From contig NZ_CP109131.1 of the NCBI RefSeq assembly GCF_035917995.1, positions 558,001 to 622,000 of the forward strand: 64,000 nucleotides of DNA, read 5' to 3'. Shown here piece by piece: positions 22,163 through 31,046 of the stretch; position 1 is the first letter of the stretch, and each line of letters starts with the position of its first letter. The translations under genes were made by a program, and so were the position numbers. This DNA comes from Streptosporangium sp. NBC_01755. GTDB taxonomy: Bacteria; Actinomycetota; Actinomycetes; Streptosporangiales; Streptosporangiaceae. The notes beneath the pieces are model-generated. The model did not search any database, was not told where the DNA came from, and saw nothing but the letters and a program-made list of their open reading frames with translations.

Positions 22163-24276
22163 ACCCCTGGTCCTACCTCGCGCGGGTAGCCCGCCTCGGC
22201 GAGTTCGCGCGCCACCTGCATGTGCGAACGGGCGGCCTCCAGACTGATCACATCCGCGTCCAGGTCGTCGATCGCGGCCAGGATCTCCCCGAACTCGGCG
22301 TAGCACATGTGGGTGTGGATCTGGGTGTCGGCCCGCACCCCGCCGGTGGTGAGCCGGAAGGCCTCGCCTGCCCAGGCCAGGTAGCCGGGCCTGTCGGCGG
22401 CACGCAGTGGCAGGGTCTCACGCAGGGCGGGCTCGTCGACCTGGATGACGGCGGTGCCGGCGGCCTCCAGGTCGGCGACCTCATCACGCAGGGCCAGCGC
22501 CACCTGGCGGGCGGTTTCGGCCAGGGGCTGGTCGTCACGGACGAAGGACCAGGCCAGCATGGTGACCGGCCCGGTGAGCATGCCCTTGACGGGACGCGCC
22601 GTCTGGGATTGGGCGTAGCGGGTCCAGCGCAGCGTCATGGGCTCGGTGCGGGAGACGTCTCCGGCGAGGATCGGCGGCCGCACGTAGCGGGTGCCGTAGG
22701 ACTGCACCCAGCCGTGCTGCGTGGCCAGATATCCGTTGAGCTGCTCGGCGAAGTACTGGACCATGTCGTTGCGTTCGGGCTCGCCGTGTACCAGGACGTC
22801 GATGCCCGCCGCCTCCTGAAAGACCAGAACCGAGCGGATCTCGGAGGCGATCCGCTCGTCGTAGGCGGCGGCGTCGATGCGTCCGGCGCGTAGGTCGGCG
22901 CGGGCCGCCCGCAACTCGGTGGTCTGCGGGAAGGAGCCGATGGTGGTCGTCGGCAGCAACGGCAGGCCAAGGCGGGCACGCTGCGCGACGGCCCGCTCGG
23001 GATAGGGCTGGGAGCGGCGTGCGTCGGCCGGGGTGACCGCCGCGCTACGGGCCCGTACGGCGGAGTCGTGGGTGAGCGCCGAGGCCGCCCGCGAGGCGAG
23101 ATCGGCCCGGTTGGCGGCCAGTTGCCCGGCGATGGCGCCGGTGCCCTCGCTCAGTGCCCTGGCCAGGGTGACGATCTCGGCCGTCTTCTGCCGGGCGAAG
23201 GCAAGCCAGCGGCCGACCTGCGGATCCACCCCGTGCTCGAGCGCGACATCCAGCGGGACGTGCAGCAGCGAGCAGGAGGCCGCCACGTCCACCCGGTCGG
23301 TCAGGCCGAGCAGGGTGGCCAGGGTGGACAGTGACCTTTCCAGGTCGTTGATCCACACGTTGCGGCCGTCCACGACGCCCGCGATCAGACGCTTGCCGAC
23401 AACCCCGCCCACCCTGGCCAGGTCGTTCAGGTTCGCCGCGGCCGGGCCGGTGAAGTCCAGGCCCAGTCCCTCGATCGGCGCCTCGGCCAGAACCGGCAGC
23501 GCCTCTCCCAGCCGGTCGAAGTAACTGGCGACCAGGATCTTCGGCCGGTAGGTCAGGGAGCCGAGCTCCCGGTAGGCGCGGGCCGCGGCGTCCAGCACGG
23601 CCTGGTCGCGGTCCTGTACCAGGGCGGGCTCGTCCAGCTGCACCCACTCGGCGCCCGCCGCGCGCAGGGCGGTGAGCACCTGCACGTAGACCGGCAGCAG
23701 CCGGTCCAGCAGGGTGGTCGGGTCGAAGCCGGGGTCCATGCCGGGCGCGGGCTTGGCCAGCAGCAGGTACGTCACCGGGCCGACCAGCACCGGACGCGGG
23801 CTGTGCCCCTGTGCGAGAGCCTCACGCAGCTCGCCGACCTGCTTGGCCGGATCGGCGGTGAAGACGGTGTCCGCCCCCAGTTCCGGCACCAGGTAGTGGT
23901 AATTGGTGTCGAACCACTTGGTCATCTCCAGCGGAGCGACGGCCTGGGTGCCGCGCGCCATGGCGAAGTAGCCGTCCAGGGCGTCTGCTTCGACGGCGGC
24001 CCGGTGACGTTCAGGGATGGCGCCGACCATGACGGTGGTGTCCAGCACGTGGTCGTACAGTGAGAAGTCGCCGGTGGGGACCTCCCGCACGCCGGCACCG
24101 GCCAGGTGCCGCCAGTTGTCGCGGCGCAGCCGGGCCGCGGTGTCATGCAGCTCATCGGCGGTGACGCGGCCCGCCCAGTAGCCCTCGATCGCCTTCTTCA
24201 GCTCGCGGTCCGGCCCCTGGCGTGGATAGCCGTGGACGGTGGCGAGTGATGCGGGGGTGGCGGAAGTCTCAGCCAC
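21949..24276 (-). CDS. metE: Cobalamin-independent methionine synthase
   Basis: MetE transfers the methyl group of 5-methyltetrahydropteroyltri-L-glutamate to homocysteine, the last step of methionine synthesis, without B12. The 775 residues have the usual two (beta/alpha)8 halves. Zinc ligands are visible in the C-terminal half: His and Cys of THMCYAEFGEI, and Cys of WVNPDCGLKTRGW. Substrate motifs include VHGEPERNDMVQYFAEQL and PVKGMLTGPVTML. GTG 24276 follows GAAGGAGAG. A cobalamin riboswitch lies in the leader, so expression should drop when B12 is available, implying a B12-dependent MetH elsewhere. Confidence 0.95.
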   Translation of the reverse strand: MAETSATPASLATVHGYPRQGPDRELKKAIEGYWAGRVTADELHDTAARLRRDNWRHLAGAGVREVPTGDFSLYDHVLDTTVMVGAIPERHRAAVEADALDGYFAMARGTQAVAPLEMTKWFDTNYHYLVPELGADTVFTADPAKQVGELREALAQGHSPRPVLVGPVTYLLLAKPAPGMDPGFDPTTLLDRLLPVYVQVLTALRAAGAEWVQLDEPALVQDRDQAVLDAAARAYRELGSLTYRPKILVASYFDRLGEALPVLAEAPIEGLGLDFTGPAAANLNDLARVGGVVGKRLIAGVVDGRNVWINDLERSLSTLATLLGLTDRVDVAASCSLLHVPLDVALEHGVDPQVGRWLAFARQKTAEIVTLARALSEGTGAIAGQLAANRADLASRAASALTHDSAVRARSAAVTPADARRSQPYPERAVAQRARLGLPLLPTTTIGSFPQTTELRAARADLRAGRIDAAAYDERIASEIRSVLVFQEAAGIDVLVHGEPERNDMVQYFAEQLNGYLATQHGWVQSYGTRYVRPPILAGDVSRTEPMTLRWTRYAQSQTARPVKGMLTGPVTMLAWSFVRDDQPLAETARQVALALRDEVADLEAAGTAVIQVDEPALRETLPLRAADRPGYLAWAGEAFRLTTGGVRADTQIHTHMCYAEFGEILAAIDDLDADVISLEAARSHMQVARELAEAGYPREVGPGVYDIHSPRVPGVGEVASLLRKGLDGIPAGRLWVNPDCGLKTRGWSEVRDSLDNLVAAAREIRKEVADQPSA

Positions 24277-24423
24277 GAAACTCTCCTTCGCGAGTCATGG
24301 AGAACCCCGGTGCTCTCATGGGCGCGAAGGAACGGCTGACCGGCGAGCACCCTGATCTGGTGCCCGCTCGCAGCGCCGACCCGCCCTCGAGGTCACCGAA
24401 GTCACCGCGTGCGTGGTCGCACG

Positions 24424-24622
24424 CGGGCAGTGGCAGGTCTTCGGACTCGCGGGCACGCCCGGGATTTCGCCCGGGCATCTACTGGCCGTCGCTTCCCCGG
24501 TCCGGTACTCGGACCCAGTGCGTTTGACGGCGGTCGTTCCCACTCACCGCTGCGGGGCAGTCCCGGAATTGGCGAGCTCGCGAGCCAAACAGGCGAGCGC
24601 CGGCCGCACCGGGTTCCCTCTT
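24424..24622 (-). ncRNA. Cobalamin (B12) riboswitch in the metE leader
   Basis: Read on the minus strand, the conserved blocks appear in order: GGGAACCCGGTGCGG at the 5' end, GACTGCCCCGCAGCGGT, CACTGG, GGGAAGCGACGGCCAGTAG, and the 3' block GAGTCCGAAGACCTGCC. This is the class-I cobalamin riboswitch consensus. Next comes a perfect hairpin, GCGTGCG-ACCA-CGCACGC (24409-24426), then a second GGTGAC...GTCACC-like element, a likely expression platform. The distance to the metE start is about 150 nt. Confidence 0.93.
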
Positions 24623-24727
24623 ACGACGCGCCTGCCTGGAGGGCAGGGCGAACCGACTGCGGGTCCAGCCTAGACGCATTCGGTTCCCCCAGGTGACAGG
24701 GGAGCGATCGGCCCCGCCAAGACCCCG

Positions 24728-25102
24728 ATGCCGATGCCGAAGTGGTGGGGGCACGTGAACAAGCGGGTGTTCAACCCTCGCGCGATCGCGAGCGGGACAT
24801 GGCCGGTGCTGACTCACGTCGGTCGCACCTCTGGCACGACGTACCGCACGCCGCTCGATACGCACCCCGTCGACGGCGGCTACCTGTTCGTTCTGGTGTA
24901 TGGATCGCGCTCGGACTGGGTGCAGAACATCTTGGCGGCCGACGGGGCGCGGCTCCGGGTCGACGGGAGGGAGGTGGAACTCGCCGCCCCACGCCTCGTC
25001 GGGAAAGACGAGGCGTTCCAGGCTCTCTCCGATGAGGTGCCACGCCCACCGAGGCTGCTCCGCATCACCGAGTTCCTCCGCATGGACCTGGCCGCAGGCT
25101 GA
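24728..25102 (+). CDS. Deazaflavin (F420)-dependent nitroreductase family protein
   Basis: This 124-residue protein belongs to the Ddn/DUF385 split-barrel family, small F420H2-binding reductases of actinobacteria. Typical features are NKRVFNPRAIASGTWPVLTH, HVGRTSGTTYRTPL, WVQNILAADGARLRVDGREV and the C-terminal RITEFLRMDL. ATG 24728 is used; an ATG two codons downstream is equally possible. It stands alone downstream of, and divergent from, the metE leader. The substrate is unknown. Confidence 0.85.
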   Translation: MPMPKWWGHVNKRVFNPRAIASGTWPVLTHVGRTSGTTYRTPLDTHPVDGGYLFVLVYGSRSDWVQNILAADGARLRVDGREVELAAPRLVGKDEAFQALSDEVPRPPRLLRITEFLRMDLAAG

Positions 25103-25274
25103 CGATATTCCAGGTGCCATCGGCCTGGCTCGATATCGGAGTGCGGGGGCCGATCCTGATCGCCTAGCGTGACCGGGATGAGAGACCGACCGGGTGCCGT
25201 CGGATCCGCGCTCAGGAGGGCGCCGACCGAGCGCCGTCGGAGTCGGAGTCGAAGTCCGTGGCCACACGGCACTG

Positions 25275-26201
25275 TCAGCGGCTGATTCGTTCTCGACGCC
25301 GGGCAGGCCCTGCCGGCCTTGCCCGGCGTCGTTGCCGCCTGATCGCGACGAGGCGGGCCGCGACGGGCTGCCCGAGGAGGATGCCGAGGAGTGCCAGCAT
25401 CAGCCCGCAGAACTGTTGCGCGGTGAGCGCCTCTCCGGCGATCGTCGTACCGATCAGCACCCCGGTCACCGGGCTCAGCAACCCGACGAGTCCCACCGTT
25501 CCCGCCGACAGGTGCCGTAGTCCGGCGAACCAGGCGGCGAAGGCGAGAGCCGTCGCGACGACGCTGACATAACCGAACCCGAGGATCGCAGGTCCGTCCA
25601 GGCTCGGCGGCGGGCCCTCCACCGCGACGGCGAAGGGCAGCAGGACGACTCCCCCGGCGATGAGCTGCCACGAGGTCGACGACAGCACGTCGACATCCTC
25701 GTTCCATCTCTTGGCCAGCACGTAGCCGACCGACGACATCACCATGGCCGCGACGGACGCGAGCACGCCGAGGGCGTCGACGGCGGCCGCGCCGGTGAAC
25801 AGCATGAGGCACACCCCCGCGATGCCGACGCCGGCTCCGGCCAGGTGCAGGATCCGCGGGCGCTCCGAGAGCAGCGACCAGGCCAGGAGCATCATCACGA
25901 CGGGCGACGTCGCCATGATCGTCGAGGCGATGCTCGTCGGAAGCAGCTGAGCCGCCAGGTAGATCAACGCGAAGAACGCGCTCATGTTGAGAGTTCCGAG
26001 GACCAGGGATTTCCACCACCACGCCCCGTAAGGAAGCCTTCTGCTGATGAGGAGGAGCAGGAGTCCCGCGGGCAGCGCCCTGATGGCCGCCCCGTACAGG
26101 GGGTAGCCGGGCGGGAGGAACTGGTGGGTGACGAAGTAGGTCGTCCCCCAGGTGATCGGCGCCATCGCCGTGACCAACGCCCAGCGAAAATTAGCTTCCA
26201 T
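25275..26201 (-). CDS. EamA-family (DMT) exporter
   Basis: This 308-residue membrane protein has ten hydrophobic segments arranged as two EamA repeats (the first from APITWGTTYFVTHQFLPPGY, the second from the segment around SSVGYVLAKRWN). The C-terminus is strongly basic (RRQRRRARPAGPARRR), as in many DMT exporters. ATG 26201 is the coding start; the open frame continues upstream without coding character. It is divergent from the MarR gene, and a MarR-type operator overlaps its start codon, so MarR probably represses it. The substrate could be an amino acid, a nucleoside or a drug; the sequence does not tell. Confidence 0.85.
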   Translation of the reverse strand: MEANFRWALVTAMAPITWGTTYFVTHQFLPPGYPLYGAAIRALPAGLLLLLISRRLPYGAWWWKSLVLGTLNMSAFFALIYLAAQLLPTSIASTIMATSPVVMMLLAWSLLSERPRILHLAGAGVGIAGVCLMLFTGAAAVDALGVLASVAAMVMSSVGYVLAKRWNEDVDVLSSTSWQLIAGGVVLLPFAVAVEGPPPSLDGPAILGFGYVSVVATALAFAAWFAGLRHLSAGTVGLVGLLSPVTGVLIGTTIAGEALTAQQFCGLMLALLGILLGQPVAARLVAIRRQRRRARPAGPARRRERISR

Positions 26202-26232
26202 AGAAGGCAATATAGCTTCTCTGGAAGCTATA
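26193..26232. promoter_or_regulatory. Twin MarR operators between the EamA and MarR genes
   Basis: The main site is a perfect 9-bp inverted repeat, TATAGCTTC-TCTG-GAAGCTATA, at 26211-26232. A second, imperfect copy, AGCTTC-CATA-GAAG, lies at 26193-26206 and covers the EamA start codon. The centres are 21 bp apart, two helical turns, so two MarR dimers could bind the same face and control both divergent genes. Confidence 0.75.
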
Positions 26233-26240
26233 TTGCAGGC

Positions 26241-26756
26241 ATGAGCGAACACCTGGATCATGTAGCCCGCATCCAGCAGGAATGGGCTCGCGAGCGGCCG
26301 GACCTGGATGTGAGCCCGCAGGGTGTGATCGGGCGCCTGCACCGCCTCGCCGGGCACCTCACCGAACAACTCTGTGTCGTCTACCGGCGGTACGGGCTCG
26401 GGGAGGGAGAGTTCGACGTCCTCGCCACCCTGCGACGCGGCGGCGCGCCGTTCGAGCGCGCCCCCGGAGAGCTCGCCGCCTTCACCATGGTCACCACCGG
26501 TGCGATGACCAAACGCATCGACCGGCTCGAACGTGACGGGCTGGTCACCCGTCGCCCGAGCGAGAGCGACGGCCGCGGACGGGTGGTCGCGCTCACCGCC
26601 GCGGGCAAGGAGCTGATCGACCGGGCGTTCGCCGAGCACATGCGCAACGAACGCCGCCTCCTCGACGAGCTGACCCCCGAAGAGTCCGCACACCTCGAAT
26701 CGCTCCTCACCACCTGGCTGACCCGCTTCGAAACCCCTCTCCAGACAGAGACCTGA
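26241..26756 (+). CDS. MarR-family transcriptional regulator
   Basis: A 171-residue winged-helix repressor. The DNA-binding part is at about residues 55-120: GLGEGEFDVLATLRR, then FTMVTTGAMTKRIDRLERDG, and the wing with the DGRGRVVALTAAG motif typical of MarR. ATG 26241 lies 9 bp after the main operator. It should repress itself and the divergent EamA exporter and respond to a substrate of the exporter. Confidence 0.9.
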   Translation: MSEHLDHVARIQQEWARERPDLDVSPQGVIGRLHRLAGHLTEQLCVVYRRYGLGEGEFDVLATLRRGGAPFERAPGELAAFTMVTTGAMTKRIDRLERDGLVTRRPSESDGRGRVVALTAAGKELIDRAFAEHMRNERRLLDELTPEESAHLESLLTTWLTRFETPLQTET

Positions 26757-26886
26757 GCCCGGCGCCCAGACGGCGTCCCAGCTCGGGCGGGCTCAGGCCC
26801 TCCACCCGCACGCCGCTGAAATCCGCCGTCCCACACGATGGTCGATGTCCGTCCCCCCGACCGGGAGGTCGCCGGCCGGGACACTC

Positions 26887-26924
26887 CAGGATCGTGTGGT
26901 GGCCGTGGCCACCACACGATCCTG
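26887..26924. terminator. 38-bp perfect palindrome between convergent genes
   Basis: Two 18-bp arms (CAGGATCGTGTGGTGGCC and its complement) flank only a GT centre. It lies 130 bp after the MarR stop and 135 bp after the lysA stop (convergent), the right place for a bidirectional terminator. There is no T run on either side. Confidence 0.6.
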
Positions 26925-27058
26925 ACGCCCGTCCTCTGGTCGCGCCGGCTAGGGTGAGCGCACGGCCCAGCCGCGATTCGCTCCCAGCCGTCGGGTGGGT
27001 TCCCTGGGTGTGGACGTCGGCGCCGCGTCGGGCCGGGAACGGTCCCAGCCCGGCACGT

Positions 27059-28342
27059 TCAACGCAGGTAGAGGCGGAGCAGGTCCTCCTCGGTCTCCCG
27101 GCGCACGATCACCCTGGCGGCCCCGTCGCGGACGGCGATCACCGGGGGCCGCGTCACATGGTTGTAGTTGCTCGCCATCGACCGCTGGTAGGCCCCCGAG
27201 GCGGGGATCGCCAGCAGGTCGCCGGGCCGTACGTCGGCGGGCAGCGGCAGGTCTCGGACGAGCACGTCGCCGCTCTCGCAGTGCTTGCCGACCACGGTGA
27301 CCTTACGCAGCGGGGCGTCCGAGGAGCGGGAGGCCAGGAGCGCGGTGTAGGCGGCGCCGTACATGGCGGGGCGCGGGTTGTCGCTCATCCCGCCGTCCAC
27401 GCTGACGTAGGTGTTGACGCCGGGGATCTCCTTGACCGTGCCCACCTCGTAGAGGGCGACGGCGGTGGGTCCGGCGATCGAGCGGCCCGGCTCGACGGCG
27501 AGCCGCACCCGGGCGGGTACGGCCGCACGCAGCGCCGCGACCACCTCAGCCGGGCGTGGCGGGACCGGGTCGCCGGGCCGGTAGACGATTCCCAGGCCGC
27601 CGCCGAGGTCAAGCTTGGGGATCGTCACGCCGTGCTCAAGCTCGCAGGCCAGCAGGAAGTCGGCCATCCGGCGGGCGGCCAGGGTGAAGCCGCCCAGGTC
27701 GGTGATCTGCGAGCCGATGTGGGAGTGCAGCCCGGTCAGCTCCAGCGAGGTGGTGGCCAGGACCCGGCGGACCGCCTCGGCCGCCAGTCCGGCGCTGAGC
27801 GAGAACCCGAACTTCGAGTCGTCACCCCCGGTGGCGATGAACTCGTGGGTGTGCGCCTCCACTCCGGGGGTGACCCGGATCATCATGCGCTGCCGTACCC
27901 CCGCCTCGTCCGCGAGGGCGGCCAGGCGCTCGATCTCGGTGAAGGAGTCCACGACCACGCAGCCGACGCCCCAGGTGACGGCGCGGCGCAGCTCGGCGAC
28001 CGACTTGTTGTTGCCGTGGAAGACCACCCGCGCGGGGTCCATGCCCCCGGCCAGGGCCACGGCCAGCTCGCCCCCGGTGCACACGTCGAGGCAGAGTCCG
28101 GCCGTGTCCAGCCAGCGCACCACCTCGGGACAGAGGAAGGCCTTGCCTCCGTAGTGCACCTCCCCGTCGGGGAGCGCCTCCCGCCACTCCGCGCAGCGGC
28201 CCTGGAACTCCTCCTCGTCGAGGACGTAGGCGGGCGTGCCGAACTCGGCGGCGAGCTCCCGCACGCCGATCCCGCCGATGCGGAGTTCCCCGCCGGTCCA
28301 TGCCGCAGTGCGCGGCCAGCCGTTCTCCATCACCAAGGTCAT
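27059..28342 (-). CDS. lysA: Diaminopimelate decarboxylase
   Basis: PLP enzyme that decarboxylates meso-diaminopimelate to L-lysine, the last step of lysine synthesis. The 427 residues are fold type III. The PLP lysine is in VHYGGKAFLC; the HSHIGSQ motif and the GGGLG phosphate loop follow; the Cys of the dimer-interface active site is in KHCESGDVL. ATG 28342 is chosen because homology starts there; the open frame extends 25 codons upstream through a palindrome. It is divergent from the ABC importer operon. Confidence 0.93.
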   Translation of the reverse strand: MTLVMENGWPRTAAWTGGELRIGGIGVRELAAEFGTPAYVLDEEEFQGRCAEWREALPDGEVHYGGKAFLCPEVVRWLDTAGLCLDVCTGGELAVALAGGMDPARVVFHGNNKSVAELRRAVTWGVGCVVVDSFTEIERLAALADEAGVRQRMMIRVTPGVEAHTHEFIATGGDDSKFGFSLSAGLAAEAVRRVLATTSLELTGLHSHIGSQITDLGGFTLAARRMADFLLACELEHGVTIPKLDLGGGLGIVYRPGDPVPPRPAEVVAALRAAVPARVRLAVEPGRSIAGPTAVALYEVGTVKEIPGVNTYVSVDGGMSDNPRPAMYGAAYTALLASRSSDAPLRKVTVVGKHCESGDVLVRDLPLPADVRPGDLLAIPASGAYQRSMASNYNHVTRPPVIAVRDGAARVIVRRETEEDLLRLYLR

Positions 28343-28378
28343 GAGGTCGAAGGTAGGGACTGATGGCTTTTGTCCGGT

Positions 28379-28405
28379 CTTAGCAGCGAAGTTTTCGATG
28401 CTAAG
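28379..28405. promoter_or_regulatory. Long palindrome in the lysA / importer divergent region
   Basis: CTTAGCA at 28379-28385 pairs with TGCTAAG at 28399-28405; inside, CGAA pairs with TTCG around a 3-base centre. It lies 37 bp upstream of the lysA ATG and 82 bp upstream of the importer GTG. It could be a protein-binding site or, in the lysA leader RNA, an 11-bp hairpin with one mismatch. Confidence 0.4.
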
Positions 28406-28486
28406 GCTCGCAAGCATTCACGTGTGTTGGGGCTGTTACCTCCCGTCGACACCATAAACTCAACTATTCGCAAACTAGGAGGTTTC

Positions 28487-29371
28487 GTGACAAAGCGCCT
28501 GTATTCGGTCATTGCTGTCGCGCTGGCGGTATCGGCATTCGCCGGAGGCTGCGGGCGCTCGTCGTCGGGAACCGACGCCGGCGCGGGCGCCGGCGCGGCG
28601 GCCGGCAAGACCGCCAAGGACCTGGTGCCCGAGGCCGTCCGCAAGACGGGCGAGCTCCGGATGGCGACCTCGGAGGGCTACCCGCCGATGGAGATGTACA
28701 AGCCGGGCACCCAGGATCTCACCGGCGTCGACCCGGACCTCGCCGCCGCGATCGCGACCAAGCTCGGTCTGAAGGCCAAGGTGACCAACGCCGCCTTCGA
28801 CGGCCTGATCCCGGGCCTGCAGGCAGGCCGCTGGGACGTGGTGATGTCCTCGATGAGCGACACCGAGGAGCGCCGCGCGGCCGTCGACTTCGTCGACTAC
28901 TTCAACGCCGGCGGGGCCATCATGGTCAAGAAGGGCAACCCCGAGGGCATCAAGACCCTTGAGGACCTGTGCGGTCGTACCGTCGTGCTGGCCAAGGGCA
29001 GCTCGAACCTCGCGATCGGGCAGCGGCAGGACGAGAAGTGCGCCAAGAAGATGCAGATCATGCAGAGTGAGGACGCACCGACCGGCCTGCTGAGCATCGA
29101 CTCCGGCCGCGCGGTCGCCACCATCGTCGACTCGCCCGTCGCGGCGATGTACGCCAAGGAGACCGGCAAGTACGACGTGCTGCCCGAGCAGTACGACGCC
29201 GGCCCCTGGGGCATCGCGATCGACCGGCGCAACACCGCGCTGCGCGACGCCGTGGCCAAGGCCATGCAGGAACTGACCGCCGACGGCGGTTACCAGGCGG
29301 TCCTGGAGAAGTACGGCGTCGCGAGCAACGCCGTGCCCGAGGTGACGGTCAACACCAAGCCGTGGAAGTGA
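28487..29371 (+). CDS. ABC importer substrate-binding lipoprotein, polar amino acid type
   Basis: A 294-residue protein of SBP family 3 (PF00497 type). GTG 28487 sits 5 nt after AGGAGG. A lipoprotein signal peptide ends in AFAGGC, with Cys near residue 22, so it is anchored outside the membrane. The bilobal ligand-binding domain shows [33 protein letters not shown] and [15 protein letters not shown]. It heads a five-gene operon whose later genes suggest a D-amino acid derivative as ligand. The permease start overlaps its stop by 4 nt. Confidence 0.9.
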   Translation: MTKRLYSVIAVALAVSAFAGGCGRSSSGTDAGAGAGAAAGKTAKDLVPEAVRKTGELRMATSEGYPPMEMYKPGTQDLTGVDPDLAAAIATKLGLKAKVTNAAFDGLIPGLQAGRWDVVMSSMSDTEERRAAVDFVDYFNAGGAIMVKKGNPEGIKTLEDLCGRTVVLAKGSSNLAIGQRQDEKCAKKMQIMQSEDAPTGLLSIDSGRAVATIVDSPVAAMYAKETGKYDVLPEQYDAGPWGIAIDRRNTALRDAVAKAMQELTADGGYQAVLEKYGVASNAVPEVTVNTKPWK

Positions 29372-30282
29372 CCGGAACCGCCGCGGACACCGAGAATCCG
29401 CACCTGCCGATCGACGCGCTCCGCCCGCCGCGGCCCGGCCGGTGGATCATGGCGACGGTCGCCGGATTCATCCTGGTCTGGCTGGCCTACACGATCATCG
29501 TCAACGAGAACCTACACTGGGACGTCATCGCCGCGTACCTGATGGACGGCAGGATCCTCGGCGGCCTGTGGGTCACGATCCAGCTCACCGTGCTGTCGAT
29601 GGTGATCGGCCTGGCGCTGGGCATCCTCGCCGCGGTGATGCAGCTGTCCGGCAGCCCCGTGCTGCGGGGCGCCTCCGCGCTCTACACCTGGTTCTTCCGC
29701 GGCACCCCGCTGCTGGTCCAGCTCATCTTCTGGTTCAACATCGGGCTGGTCTTCCCCTCCTTCGGCATCGGCGTGCCGTTCGACGGCCCCAAGCTGATCG
29801 AGTGGCAGGCCAACGAGCTGATCACGCCCTTCACCGCGGCCCTGCTCGGTCTGGCGATCAACGAGGGCGCCTACATGGCCGAGATCGTCCGGGCGGGCAT
29901 CCGCTCGGTGGACCCCGGCCAGCGCGAGGCGGCCGAGGCGCTCGGCATGTCGCACCGGCAGGTGCTTCGCCGGGTGGTGCTCCCCCAGGCGATGCGGGTG
30001 ATCATCCCTCCCACCGGCAACCAGTTCATCTCGATGCTCAAGACCACCTCGATGGTCTCGGTCATCGCCGGGGCCGAGCTGCTGACCGTCTCCCAGCGCA
30101 TCTACCTCGGCAACTTCGAGGTGATCGCGCTGCTCATCGTGGCCTCCATCTGGTACATCGTGCTCACCACCATCGCCAGCGTCGGCCAGCACTTCATCGA
30201 GAAGCGGTTCGAGCGCGGCCACCACGCGCTGCAGGTCAGAGTCCGCCGCAACCTGCGGCCGTTCAGCAGGGGGAACGTTTGA
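29368..30282 (+). CDS. ABC importer permease, polar amino acid type (HisM/GlnP family)
   Basis: A 304-residue inner-membrane protein with about six hydrophobic segments. It carries the EAA loop that docks on the ATPase ([20 protein letters not shown], then [13 protein letters not shown]) and the GTPLLVQL helix typical of this subfamily. GTG 29368 gives the classic GTGA overlap with the upstream gene; GTG 29362 is an alternative. The single permease gene implies a homodimer. Confidence 0.9.
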   Translation: MTGTAADTENPHLPIDALRPPRPGRWIMATVAGFILVWLAYTIIVNENLHWDVIAAYLMDGRILGGLWVTIQLTVLSMVIGLALGILAAVMQLSGSPVLRGASALYTWFFRGTPLLVQLIFWFNIGLVFPSFGIGVPFDGPKLIEWQANELITPFTAALLGLAINEGAYMAEIVRAGIRSVDPGQREAAEALGMSHRQVLRRVVLPQAMRVIIPPTGNQFISMLKTTSMVSVIAGAELLTVSQRIYLGNFEVIALLIVASIWYIVLTTIASVGQHFIEKRFERGHHALQVRVRRNLRPFSRGNV

Positions 30283-31046
30283 TGACCGAACCCATGGTGA
30301 GCATCCGCTCGGTGCGCAAGTGCTTCGGCTCCGTCGAGGTGCTCAAAGGCATCAGCCTGGACGTGCCCGTAGGCGGCGTGGTCTGTGTCGTCGGCCCGTC
30401 CGGGTCCGGCAAGTCAACACTGCTGCGCTGCGTCAACCGGCTGGAGACCATCGACTCCGGCCGCATCCGGGTGGACGGCGACCTGATCGGCTACGCCGAA
30501 CAGGGCGACCGGCTCCATCACCTGAGCCCCGCCCGGCTCTGCCGCCAGCGGCAGGACATCGGCATGGTGTTCCAGCGCTTCCACCTCTTCCCGCACCGCA
30601 CGGCGCTGGAGAACGTCATGGAGGGCCCGGTGGTCGTCAAGGGCATCTCCAAGAGGGACGCCAGGAGGAGGGCGCTGGAACTGCTGGAACGGGTGGACCT
30701 GGCAGACCGTGCGGACCACTACCCCGCCCAGCTCTCCGGCGGCCAGCAGCAGCGCGTGGCGATCGCCCGCAGCCTGGCGATGGACCCCAAGCTCATGCTC
30801 TTCGACGAGCCGACCAGCGCGCTCGACCCCGAGCTGGTCCAGGAGGTGCTCGCGGTCATGCGGGATCTGGCCGCCAGCGGGATGACGATGATGGTCGTGA
30901 CCCACGAGATGAGCTTCGCCCGCGAGGTCGGCGACAGCCTGGTCTTCATCGACGGCGGGGTGATCGTCGAGCAGGGCGACCCCCGCGACGTGCTCGCCAA
31001 CCCGCGCCACGAACGCTTCCGTACCTTCCTCGGGCAGGTCCTGTGA
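30282..31046 (+). CDS. ABC importer ATP-binding protein, polar amino acid type
   Basis: A 254-residue ATPase with Walker [11 protein letters not shown] loop [11 protein letters not shown], signature LSGGQQQR, Walker B LMLFDEP and the switch His in [11 protein letters not shown]. The MxFxxF/HLFPH pattern and the THEMxFA switch are typical of the amino acid (GlnQ/HisP) group. ATG 30282 overlaps the permease stop (ATGA). Confidence 0.94.
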   Translation: MTEPMVSIRSVRKCFGSVEVLKGISLDVPVGGVVCVVGPSGSGKSTLLRCVNRLETIDSGRIRVDGDLIGYAEQGDRLHHLSPARLCRQRQDIGMVFQRFHLFPHRTALENVMEGPVVVKGISKRDARRRALELLERVDLADRADHYPAQLSGGQQQRVAIARSLAMDPKLMLFDEPTSALDPELVQEVLAVMRDLAASGMTMMVVTHEMSFAREVGDSLVFIDGGVIVEQGDPRDVLANPRHERFRTFLGQVL

